Source: CANGYM01 sp044372405
GTDB lineage: Bacteria > Pseudomonadota > Alphaproteobacteria > JAJTHO01 > CANGYM01
Length of the DNA stretch: 9,068 nucleotides
Reading direction: 5' to 3'
Assembly: GCA_044372405.1 (NCBI GenBank)
Contig: JBILRW010000047.1
Location: 1 to 9,068 of the forward strand
Shown here in pieces: positions 1 through 5,850 of this stretch. Under the pieces are notes generated by a model. That model was not told the origin of the DNA. It saw nothing but the letters and a program-made list of their open reading frames with translations, and did no database searches. The position numbers and the translations under genes were made by a program. Numbering within the stretch: the first letter of the stretch is position 1; every line of letters begins with the position of its first letter.

Positions 1-99
1 ACCCGCCACCACAAAGGGAACATAATTGCCTGCCACGGGTGAGGGCTCGGGCAACACAATACCCAGATTTTCCAGGCGCTGGACAATGGGGTGGATCAT
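1..99 (-). CDS. RidA/YjgF/UK114-family protein, N-terminal part only
   Basis: Only the first 33 codons are in the window; the gene continues past the left edge. The start MIHPIVQRLENLGIVLPEP, followed by a PxAGNYVPFVVAG stretch, is the familiar N-terminus of a RidA subgroup. Family members are small trimeric enzymes; RidA itself hydrolyses reactive enamines and imines such as 2-aminoacrylate to ketoacids and ammonia. The catalytic arginine lies beyond the edge, so activity cannot be judged. The ATG at 99 is supported by a GGGAG ribosome site (minus strand, 107-111) seven bases upstream. It begins 21 bp after the fabF stop on the same strand, so it is probably cotranscribed with acpP-fabF. The subgroup (RidA proper or Rid1-7) is not settled. 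Confidence 0.85.
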   Translation of the reverse strand, partial: MIHPIVQRLENLGIVLPEPSPVAGNYVPFVVAG

Positions 100-106
100 A
101 ACAGAG

Positions 107-111
107 CTCCC
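107..111 (-). promoter_or_regulatory. Ribosome binding site of the RidA-family gene
   Basis: On the minus strand GGGAG lies seven bases upstream of the ATG at 99. It sits inside the 21-bp gap after fabF and fixes the start of the partial RidA-family gene. Confidence 0.7.
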
Positions 112-120
112 AAAATAAAA

Positions 121-1389
121 TTACAGTTTTGAGAAAATCACAGAGGCGTTGGTGCCGCCAAATCCAAAAGAGTTCGATAACACGTGGGTTAAGGGTTTTT
201 CCTGGGCCTGATGAGGGACAAAATTAAGGTCGCATTCTTCGTCCGGATCGTCAAGGTTAAGGGTAGGGGGCATAACATTATGGTTCAGGGCCAGAATGGA
301 AAAAATAGCCTCCACAGCACCCGCCGCACCCAACAGATGCCCAATGGCGGATTTTGTTGAAGACATACCAACTTTATACGCATGATCCCCAAACAGTTTT
401 TTCACGGCGCGCACTTCAATCACATCCCCAGCGGGGGTTGAGGTTCCGTGGGCGTTGATATAGTCGATGGCTTCTACGGGTAAAGCCGCCCGTTTCAGGG
501 CCATACGCATGCACCGATAGGCGCCATCGCCATTTTCAGCAGGGGCCGTAATATGGTGTGCATCGCCGGACAGACCATAACCGGTGAGTTCCGCGTAAAT
601 TTTTGCCCCTCGGGCGCGGGCGTGCTCCAGTTCTTCCAAAATCACAATGCCGGCACCTTCCCCCATCACAAAGCCATCGCGACCACGATCCCAGGGGCGG
701 GAAGATTTTTCAGGGGTATCATTGTAACTTGTGGAAAGGGCTTTGGCAGAGGCAAACCCAGCCATACCAATCCGGCAAATAGCGGCCTCTGCCCCACCTG
801 CCACCATAACATCGGCATCCCCCATCTGGATAAAACGGGCGGCATCCCCAATGGCGTGGGTTCCTGATGCGCACGCGGTGACCACGGCATGGTTAGGGCC
901 CCGAAATCCATGCTTGATTGAAATTTGTCCACTGGCCAGGTTGATCAGACTGGAAGGGATAAAGAAGGGGCTGACCCGACGGGCCCCCTTTTCAGCCAGC
1001 AGCAAAGAGGATCGTTCAATTTCCGGCAATCCCCCAATACCCGAACCAATCATGACACCGGTCTGGTTGGCTTCGTGATCATTGTCAGGTTTCCAGCCTG
1101 CATGGGCAATGGCCTCATCCGCCGCAATCAGGGCATACAGGATGAAATCATCCATGCGACGACGGTCTTTATCACTGATGTAGGCCGAAGGGTCAAAAAT
1201 ATCGTCGTGATGCAGCAGCTGTCCGGCAATGCGGCAGGGTAGATCTTCCGTTGAAAATCCCTTAATTGTCCTTATGGCTGATTTTCCCTCAAGAAGAGAG
1301 GGCCAAGTTTTTTCAACCCCAACACCAAAAGGGGAGACCAGGCCCAAACCCGTGACAACAACGCGGCGCAAACGAAAAGACTCTGCCAT
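121..1389 (-). CDS. fabF: 3-oxoacyl-ACP synthase II (FabF)
   Basis: FabF condenses malonyl-ACP with acyl-ACP in the elongation step of type II fatty acid synthesis in the cytoplasm. The 422-residue product has the full thiolase-fold condensing-enzyme layout and a length normal for the family. The nucleophile is Cys173 in TACASGTHAIGDA, the catalytic histidines are His314 (NAHGTSTPAGD) and His351 (KSAIGHLLGAAGAVEA), and Lys346 is also present. The glycine-rich gate loop GFGGTN is at 409-414. FabF is preferred over FabB because of the whole-length pattern and the adjacent acpP. It starts 24 bp after the acpP stop with only a weak AGG upstream, so it may depend on transcription and perhaps translation from acpP. 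It is followed by a RidA-family gene; mltG, a common downstream neighbour in other proteobacteria, is not there. Confidence 0.96.
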   Translation of the reverse strand: MAESFRLRRVVVTGLGLVSPFGVGVEKTWPSLLEGKSAIRTIKGFSTEDLPCRIAGQLLHHDDIFDPSAYISDKDRRRMDDFILYALIAADEAIAHAGWKPDNDHEANQTGVMIGSGIGGLPEIERSSLLLAEKGARRVSPFFIPSSLINLASGQISIKHGFRGPNHAVVTACASGTHAIGDAARFIQMGDADVMVAGGAEAAICRIGMAGFASAKALSTSYNDTPEKSSRPWDRGRDGFVMGEGAGIVILEELEHARARGAKIYAELTGYGLSGDAHHITAPAENGDGAYRCMRMALKRAALPVEAIDYINAHGTSTPAGDVIEVRAVKKLFGDHAYKVGMSSTKSAIGHLLGAAGAVEAIFSILALNHNVMPPTLNLDDPDEECDLNFVPHQAQEKPLTHVLSNSFGFGGTNASVIFSKL

Positions 1390-1413
1390 GGCTATACCTG
1401 CACACGGGCAGCG

Positions 1414-1653
1414 TTAGGCCGCAGCGGCGTTTTGCTCGATGAAAGAAATCGCATCTTGAACAGTTTGAATTTTCTCAGCAGCATCGTCGGGGATTTCAAC
1501 GCCGAATTCTTCTTCAAAAGCCATGACCAGCTCAACAGTGTCGAGACTATCAGCTCCCAAATCGTCCATAAAGTTGGCGCCGGCAACGACCTTGCTTTCG
1601 TCAACACCCAGGTGCTCAACAACAATCTTCTTGACGCGTCCGAAAATATCCAT
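1414..1653 (-). CDS. acpP: Acyl carrier protein
   Basis: The small acidic carrier holds growing acyl chains on a 4'-phosphopantetheine arm for fatty acid, lipid A and phospholipid synthesis. The 79-residue product matches the family in length. The attachment site is Ser36 in DLGADSLDTVELVMAFEEEF, the most conserved stretch of AcpP (helix II). Helix I is residues 2-15, and the IPDDAAEKIQTVQDAISFI segment is the usual helix III/IV region. The C-terminus ends in four alanines. The start has a weak GGA upstream. It is the first gene of a minus-strand run with fabF and the RidA-family gene, and it is divergent from the hemD-like gene. The usual upstream neighbour fabG is absent here; instead the divergent heme gene begins 86 bp away. 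Confidence 0.97.
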   Translation of the reverse strand: MDIFGRVKKIVVEHLGVDESKVVAGANFMDDLGADSLDTVELVMAFEEEFGVEIPDDAAEKIQTVQDAISFIEQNAAAA

Positions 1654-1739
1654 GATTCATCATCCATTAAGTTATGTTTTAGAGACCCGACATCATTAGC
1701 GACCTTTAAAACAGAAATCAAGGGCAGAAATTATCTTTT
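1654..1739. promoter_or_regulatory. Divergent intergenic region between acpP and the hemD-like gene
   Basis: This 86-bp AT-rich gap separates two outward-reading genes and must hold, or lie close to, the promoters of both operons. On the minus strand a GATAAT hexamer (1730-1735) matches five of six positions of a -10 box for acpP, but it has no convincing -35 at 16-18 bp. TTGATT at 1716-1721 (minus) resembles a -35 but lacks a good -10 at 17 bp. No clear plus-strand promoter and no good ribosome site ahead of the ATG at 1740 were seen. The exact promoter assignments are therefore open. Confidence 0.4.
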
Positions 1740-2492
1740 ATGACGGCAGGGCATCAGCGACTTATCCTTTTAAGAGAAGAACGTGACTACGGCAGTCTGG
1801 AATTGCTGTTGGAAAAAAGCCTTTTTCGGATCCACCATGTCCCTGTTTTTACATATCAATTTACATCTCATGTGACGCATCCTTCATCATCCAGTGTCAT
1901 CCTTTTTTCCAGTCGCGCGGGGGTCCGGGCCTTGTCGTCTCGGATGCGTGATCAGGAAAAGGGGCATTGTTTTGTCATTGGCGAAGAAACGCAAAATGCC
2001 CTTAGAGCAACGGGTTTTCAGGGGGAAATCGAATGTTTTTTAACAATTCAGTCCCTGCTGGATCATTTGAGTCATGCAAAGCGAAGAGACGTTAAGGCCA
2101 TTCATTACTATCGGGGCGATGTGATCAAAAATCCAGATCTGGAGCAGCATATTCGGGCCCTGGGGTTGGAGTATGCAGAACAAATCGTTTATAAAACACA
2201 GTTAGTCAAAGAAATTCCCGAATCCATCCGGGTTATGATCCAGGATGCCAAGTGCCCCATAGGGTATATTGCTGTTTCCGCGCGCGGGATGAGTCACTGG
2301 GACGATCTGGTTTTTTATCATTGTCTTGCCAATCTGTATCGTCAAGGGCACTTATTTTGTCTGAGTAAGGATGTTGCATCCGGTTCCCGAATTATGCCAC
2401 ACTCATCCATCACGGTGCCCCAAGAACCAAGCACCACGTCCCTTATTGAATCCATTCAATCTTATTATAAACGGCCAACACCAACGCTTTAG
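1740..2492 (+). CDS. hemD: Uroporphyrinogen-III synthase (HemD-like)
   Basis: HemD closes and inverts ring D of hydroxymethylbilane to give uroporphyrinogen III, the branch point to heme, siroheme and cobalamin. This family is very divergent and recognised by spaced signatures, which are present here. They are LILLREERD at the N-terminus, ILFSSRAGVRAL (54-65), the FVIGEETQNALRATGF segment (78-93), HYYRGDVIKNPDLEQHIRALG (122-142) ahead of VYKT, and a C-terminal SLIESIQSY helix. The 250-residue length is normal. The start at 1740 is chosen because a stop lies just upstream in frame and LILLRE fits the first strand; no strong ribosome site is visible. hemC, a frequent neighbour, is not adjacent. 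The mitofilin-like and hemY genes directly downstream support the call. Confidence 0.82.
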   Translation: MTAGHQRLILLREERDYGSLELLLEKSLFRIHHVPVFTYQFTSHVTHPSSSSVILFSSRAGVRALSSRMRDQEKGHCFVIGEETQNALRATGFQGEIECFLTIQSLLDHLSHAKRRDVKAIHYYRGDVIKNPDLEQHIRALGLEYAEQIVYKTQLVKEIPESIRVMIQDAKCPIGYIAVSARGMSHWDDLVFYHCLANLYRQGHLFCLSKDVASGSRIMPHSSITVPQEPSTTSLIESIQSYYKRPTPTL

Positions 2493-2510
2493 TCAGTCAG
2501 TATCGATCCT

Positions 2511-3509
2511 ATGAAACCTGTTCATGACGCGACATCAGATCCCAAACGTTCATACCGTCGATTCCTCCGGCTGTTTTTGGTGGCACTCCTTTGGGGCGGT
2601 GTGGCTTTTGCGGCGGGGATAGGGGTTGCACGCTATGGGGGGATCTTTCCTCCGTCTTCTGGGCCCGTCTTGCCACAGCCATCGGTGGATTTAGCCCCTA
2701 TTCAGACGCAGTTGGACCGGATGGAAACGCTCCTGACAGAGCTTTCCCGTGTTCCTCAGCCCACAGAGGGGGCGGCGGTTCAGCCCTCCCCTGCCCCTTT
2801 ATCTCTTTCTTTGCTGGGATCCTTGGATTTTTCAGGCAAAGAGGCCTCGTCTGAAAAAACGGATTTGGTTTTGGCCCGGGATATTGTGGATGATCTGTTG
2901 TTTTTTTTCGCATCCCAGACGCTTACCCCCCGCGATGTGGATGCGTTATCGCTTTTGATTCAAAATATTTTTCCAGAAAAAAAGACGGATGATCTGTCTA
3001 TTTTACGATCGTCCTACAGTCATTTTGTGGGTCAGGCCGAGGATCTGGTCCTGCTGCCCGAGCCCATTGTTGCCCCAGCCGATGCGCCCACAGCCAGTAA
3101 GCCTTCGTTGTGGCGTTCCTTTCTCAGTCATTTTGTGACGGTTCGTGCCCCGGGTGAGATGAATCCCGATGATCCTTCAGCGATATCTGGTGCTGTTGGG
3201 GTCTACAACGATGCCTATGATGCCTGGCAAAACACCATTTTACCGGCACTGCGTGCGGGTCATTTAGACGATGTTTCGCGTGGTTTGGAGGGTCTGGATG
3301 CTCAGGCCCTGTTTGCTGATGACAGGCGTTGGCAAGCGTGGAAACAGGATTTTGACATGTGGTTCCGTTGCTACGCTCTCCTCCGTTCCGCCCGTATGGA
3401 TATGACACGCCGGATGATTCAGGATGTTAGCGATCATCTTTCCAGGGTAGTCCCACCAACGTCTCCCCCTTCCCTCCCCTTACAAAATCTATCTGATGGG
3501 CTTCAATGA
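2511..3509 (+). CDS. Mitofilin/Mic60-like inner membrane protein
   Basis: The 332-residue product has a basic N-terminus (KRSYRRFLR), one membrane segment at about 19-40, a proline-rich stretch, a short heptad-like helix (61-81, with LDRMETLLTELSRV) and a low-complexity linker. Its C-terminal region (about 199-295) has a WRSFLSHFVTVR motif, then a gap, then LRAGHLDDVSRGLEGLD, then a tryptophan-containing helix (WQAWKQDFDMW). That order resembles the mitofilin signature of alphaproteobacterial Mic60, which shapes intracytoplasmic membranes and contacts the outer membrane. Position agrees: known alphaproteobacterial Mic60 genes sit between hemD and hemY. The coiled coil is much shorter than in typical Mic60, so this may be a reduced version. 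It starts 18 bp after hemD with a poor ribosome site and overlaps hemY by four bases. The call rests on architecture and context more than on strong motif identity. Confidence 0.65.
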   Translation: MKPVHDATSDPKRSYRRFLRLFLVALLWGGVAFAAGIGVARYGGIFPPSSGPVLPQPSVDLAPIQTQLDRMETLLTELSRVPQPTEGAAVQPSPAPLSLSLLGSLDFSGKEASSEKTDLVLARDIVDDLLFFFASQTLTPRDVDALSLLIQNIFPEKKTDDLSILRSSYSHFVGQAEDLVLLPEPIVAPADAPTASKPSLWRSFLSHFVTVRAPGEMNPDDPSAISGAVGVYNDAYDAWQNTILPALRAGHLDDVSRGLEGLDAQALFADDRRWQAWKQDFDMWFRCYALLRSARMDMTRRMIQDVSDHLSRVVPPTSPPSLPLQNLSDGLQ

Positions 3510-4711
3510 AAACGGCCATTACCCTCTTTTTACTCGTTGTTTTGGTGGCGGGGATTCAGTTCTTATCGGCAGATACGGTGACGGTTCTGCTGGCCGGGTA
3601 TGAAGTCAGCATGTCCCTATCTGTGGCGCTAACTTTTGTTCTTATTTTGTTTTTTTTGGCCCATGGCCTTTTAAGCAGCATTGCTTCTCTCATGGCCTGG
3701 TCACAGCATCGGGGATTGCGCCGTCAGGTGCAACGCTCACAAGATTCCCTGGATACGTTGGGCCTCTGCTGGCAGGCCGTTGTGTTGCAGGACAAAAAAG
3801 GGGCGGATCGGTATATTGCCTCGTTAAAAAAATCCCTCAAAGAAAACCCCCTGCTTCCCTATCTTCAGGGACGGGTATGTGAGTTAAAGGGCGATATTGA
3901 GGGGGCCCGTCAGGCCTATCAAGCCCTGATGTTTGATCCCAAACTCAGTGCGCTGGGCATTCGGGAGCTTACCCATCTGCCGGACAATCAAACCAAAGAT
4001 CCCTTCCAGTGGCTGAGTACCCTGAGTGTGGAGCAACGCCAGGAACCCTGGGCGGTGCGGGCGCTCATGGCGCGGGCTTTGGTGACGGGGGATATTGAGG
4101 GGGGAAAGCAACTGTTTCGGACGCATCGCCGGATTTTTGATGTGAAGGAAGCTCTGCGCATGGAAAAAGCCATAACGGCGGCGGCGGGAAAACGAGCTTG
4201 GCAGGTTTACACCGAAAGCCAAAAGCAGGATCGGGAGGCCTTGGAGCAGACTCAGGAATCTTTCAAACAAGCCTATCAACGGGATCGCAGTGACGGCGCT
4301 ATGCGGGCTCTTTACGCCGCTTCTCTTTCGGAAACGGATCCCAAAGAGGCCCTTTCTGCCTTAAAAAAAATGCTGCCCCAGGGGGCGGGCTTTTTGTTTG
4401 TGCAAACGCTGCTGATGCAAATTGTGCGCTCTTTGCCTGAAAAAGATCGCGCCAAAACGATAAAGTCCCTGGAACTGAAAGAAAACTCCCCGCTTTATCA
4501 TCGCCTGATGGCCTCAGCGTTTGAGAGTTTGGGTTTTGTGGAAAAGCTCGCATATCACGAATCCGAAGTGGTTCGTTTGCAACCGACAGAGGTTGATACC
4601 GTTCGTCAACCCTGGGTTTGCGATCATTGCCAAGATCAAAATCCAAGCTGGCAGCCCGTGTGCGGCAATTGTAAAACCATTGGATCCTATGGTATGGCGT
4701 CGGCGGTTTAG
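3506..4711 (+). CDS. hemY: HemY-like TPR inner membrane protein with C-terminal zinc ribbon
   Basis: This is the proteobacterial HemY, a membrane protein of uncertain role linked to late heme synthesis, not the protoporphyrinogen oxidase of the same name. The HemY_N region is seen as two membrane segments at about 4-21 and 38-63 followed by a basic helix (QHRGLRRQVQRSQD). A tetratricopeptide-type helical array follows, e.g. LQGRVCELKGDIEGARQAYQ near 120-139 and further repeats to about 355. The end carries a rubredoxin-like knuckle, WVCDHCQDQNPSWQPVCGNC, with Cys372, Cys375, Cys386 and Cys389 placed to bind a metal, probably zinc. LapB/YciM has a comparable TPR-plus-rubredoxin plan, but the two membrane segments and the hemD context favour HemY. 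The ATGA overlap with the upstream gene implies coupled translation. Confidence 0.85.
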   Translation: MKTAITLFLLVVLVAGIQFLSADTVTVLLAGYEVSMSLSVALTFVLILFFLAHGLLSSIASLMAWSQHRGLRRQVQRSQDSLDTLGLCWQAVVLQDKKGADRYIASLKKSLKENPLLPYLQGRVCELKGDIEGARQAYQALMFDPKLSALGIRELTHLPDNQTKDPFQWLSTLSVEQRQEPWAVRALMARALVTGDIEGGKQLFRTHRRIFDVKEALRMEKAITAAAGKRAWQVYTESQKQDREALEQTQESFKQAYQRDRSDGAMRALYAASLSETDPKEALSALKKMLPQGAGFLFVQTLLMQIVRSLPEKDRAKTIKSLELKENSPLYHRLMASAFESLGFVEKLAYHESEVVRLQPTEVDTVRQPWVCDHCQDQNPSWQPVCGNCKTIGSYGMASAV

Positions 4712-4713
4712 GG

Positions 4714-5259
4714 ATGGGGAGCATGAAACGGGCGTTGTTTTTAGATCGTGACGGGGTTATTAATCACGATACGAATTATGCCTATCGTCCCCATGAGATG
4801 ATTTTTGTTGACGGGATTTTTGATCTTTGTCGCCGGGCCCAGGATTTGGAATATCTCCTCATTGTCGTCACCAACCAAGCGGGTATCGGGCGGGGGTATT
4901 ATACTGAGCAAGACTTTCATGACCTGACACACTGGATAGACCAACAGTTTAGCGACCAGGGGATTGCTTTAACCGAAACCTATTTTTGCCCCGATCATCC
5001 TGAGCATGGGCTGGGTGCCTATAAAAAAGAATCCTTTGACCGAAAACCAAATCCTGGGATGTTGCTGAGGGCCGCTCAAAAATACGACCTCTCCCCTGCC
5101 CTTTCCCTGATGATTGGGGATCGGGAAACGGATATGCAGGCGGCGCAGGCGGCGGGTGTGGGTAAAAAAATCCTGTTGTGTCCGGAAAAGCCAGAAAAAA
5201 CCGTGGCGGATTTTTGGGTGAGGGGGCTGGGTCAGGTGGTCCCGTTATTGCTTGGATAA
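4714..5259 (+). CDS. gmhB: D-glycero-D-manno-heptose 1,7-bisphosphate 7-phosphatase (GmhB-like, HAD-IIIA)
   Basis: The enzyme removes the 7-phosphate of heptose bisphosphate on the way to ADP- or GDP-heptose for LPS or other surface glycans. HAD motifs are clear: FLDRDGVIN (nucleophile Asp11, acid/base Asp13), VVTNQAGIGRG with Thr53, Lys111 in RKPNPGM, and GDRETD with Asp136 and Asp140. The zinc loop is unusual: the first part CPDHPEH (Cys92, His95) is present, but the later CxC is replaced by Ser107-Phe-Asp109 in ESFDRKP. Zinc binding of the E. coli type is therefore doubtful; related forms occur in some surface-polysaccharide clusters as far as I recall. It begins two bases after hemY. An alternative start at 4723 (MKRALFLDRDG) is equally typical. 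The alpha- or beta-anomer preference cannot be read from the sequence. Its end overlaps the convergent DUF4402-like gene by 15 bp. Confidence 0.85.
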   Translation: MGSMKRALFLDRDGVINHDTNYAYRPHEMIFVDGIFDLCRRAQDLEYLLIVVTNQAGIGRGYYTEQDFHDLTHWIDQQFSDQGIALTETYFCPDHPEHGLGAYKKESFDRKPNPGMLLRAAQKYDLSPALSLMIGDRETDMQAAQAAGVGKKILLCPEKPEKTVADFWVRGLGQVVPLLLG

Positions 5260-5835
5260 GGGGTTTCTGGGCTTTAAGGAGTTTCTGGGTGTTTGCCCCC
5301 CATAACCATGATAATCCAGGTCCGGAGAGATTTGAAGTGTGTACCGCCCCGGGGCCGATTCCGGCGATAAGGAAAGCGTCGCCCCGATGAAAATCGTATC
5401 CATCCCAAAATAATTCAATCTGGCCACATCGGAAACGGTGGCGACTTTGGTGCTGAAAAGAACAAAATTATCCACAATCCCAGGGGTAATTTTAGAGGTT
5501 GGTGCAACGCCCGTGGGCATTAAAGTCAGAGTGCGATCAAAAATCAGATTCACCTGGGTGTTGCGCCCCCCTGTAATGGCCAGACGCCCGGCGCCGTACG
5601 TATCACTGGGTTTTAGGTCAATATCCCCCACAACCTCCCGCGTTCCATTGGGATGCACGATGATTTTTCCAGGGCCGCGAACGGCCAGAACAGTGCCAAA
5701 AACCACGGGGCTGTTTTCAAAAACCTGTAACGTGGCCAGTTTTTTCTGTGGCTTTTTGTCTTGAGAAAAGGCCGTATCGGTTGCCAGGCTTGTGCCAAAA
5801 ACCAAAAAACAGAAGAACAATCGCCAGAACCTCAT
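5245..5835 (-). CDS. Secreted DUF4402-like protein
   Basis: The start at 5835 is chosen over an ATG at 5868 that would overlap cysNC. From 5835 the protein opens with a proper signal peptide (MRFWRLFFCFLVFGTSLA) and has GGAG 11 bases upstream. The 196-residue product is predicted to be exported; cleavage is probably around residues 18-25. The mature part looks all-beta and carries DUF4402-like landmarks: VVFGTVLA (44-51), a glycine-rich centre, and IFIGATLSLSPESAPGRYTL (148-167) before a terminal DYH. DUF4402 proteins are surface or pilus-like beta proteins of unknown function. The tail holds a short tandem repeat, PRNSLK-PRNPLS (183-194). It lies 14 bp after cysNC and is probably cotranscribed with it. 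No biochemical role can be assigned. Confidence 0.72.
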   Translation of the reverse strand: MRFWRLFFCFLVFGTSLATDTAFSQDKKPQKKLATLQVFENSPVVFGTVLAVRGPGKIIVHPNGTREVVGDIDLKPSDTYGAGRLAITGGRNTQVNLIFDRTLTLMPTGVAPTSKITPGIVDNFVLFSTKVATVSDVARLNYFGMDTIFIGATLSLSPESAPGRYTLQISPDLDYHGYGGQTPRNSLKPRNPLSKQ

Positions 5836-5846
5836 GAAAAAGCCAA

Positions 5847-5850
5847 CTCC
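5847..5850 (-). promoter_or_regulatory. Ribosome binding site of the DUF4402-like gene
   Basis: On the minus strand GGAG follows directly on the TA of the cysNC stop codon (TAGGAG), 11 bases before the ATG at 5835. It favours this start over the upstream ATG at 5868 and suggests that ribosomes finishing cysNC can reinitiate. Confidence 0.55.

Noticed and set aside
1392..1721. Open frame of 109 codons on the minus strand over acpP
   Set aside because: It overlaps acpP in another frame and has no protein-like motif; the acpP frame is certain.
1693..1721. TTGATT-N17-TAATGA as an acpP promoter
   Set aside because: The spacing is right but the -10 matches the consensus at only two positions.
4299..4724. 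Open frame of 141 codons on the minus strand inside hemY
   Set aside because: It is antisense to a well-supported gene, has a low-complexity composition and shows no recognisable motif; a shadow of hemY.
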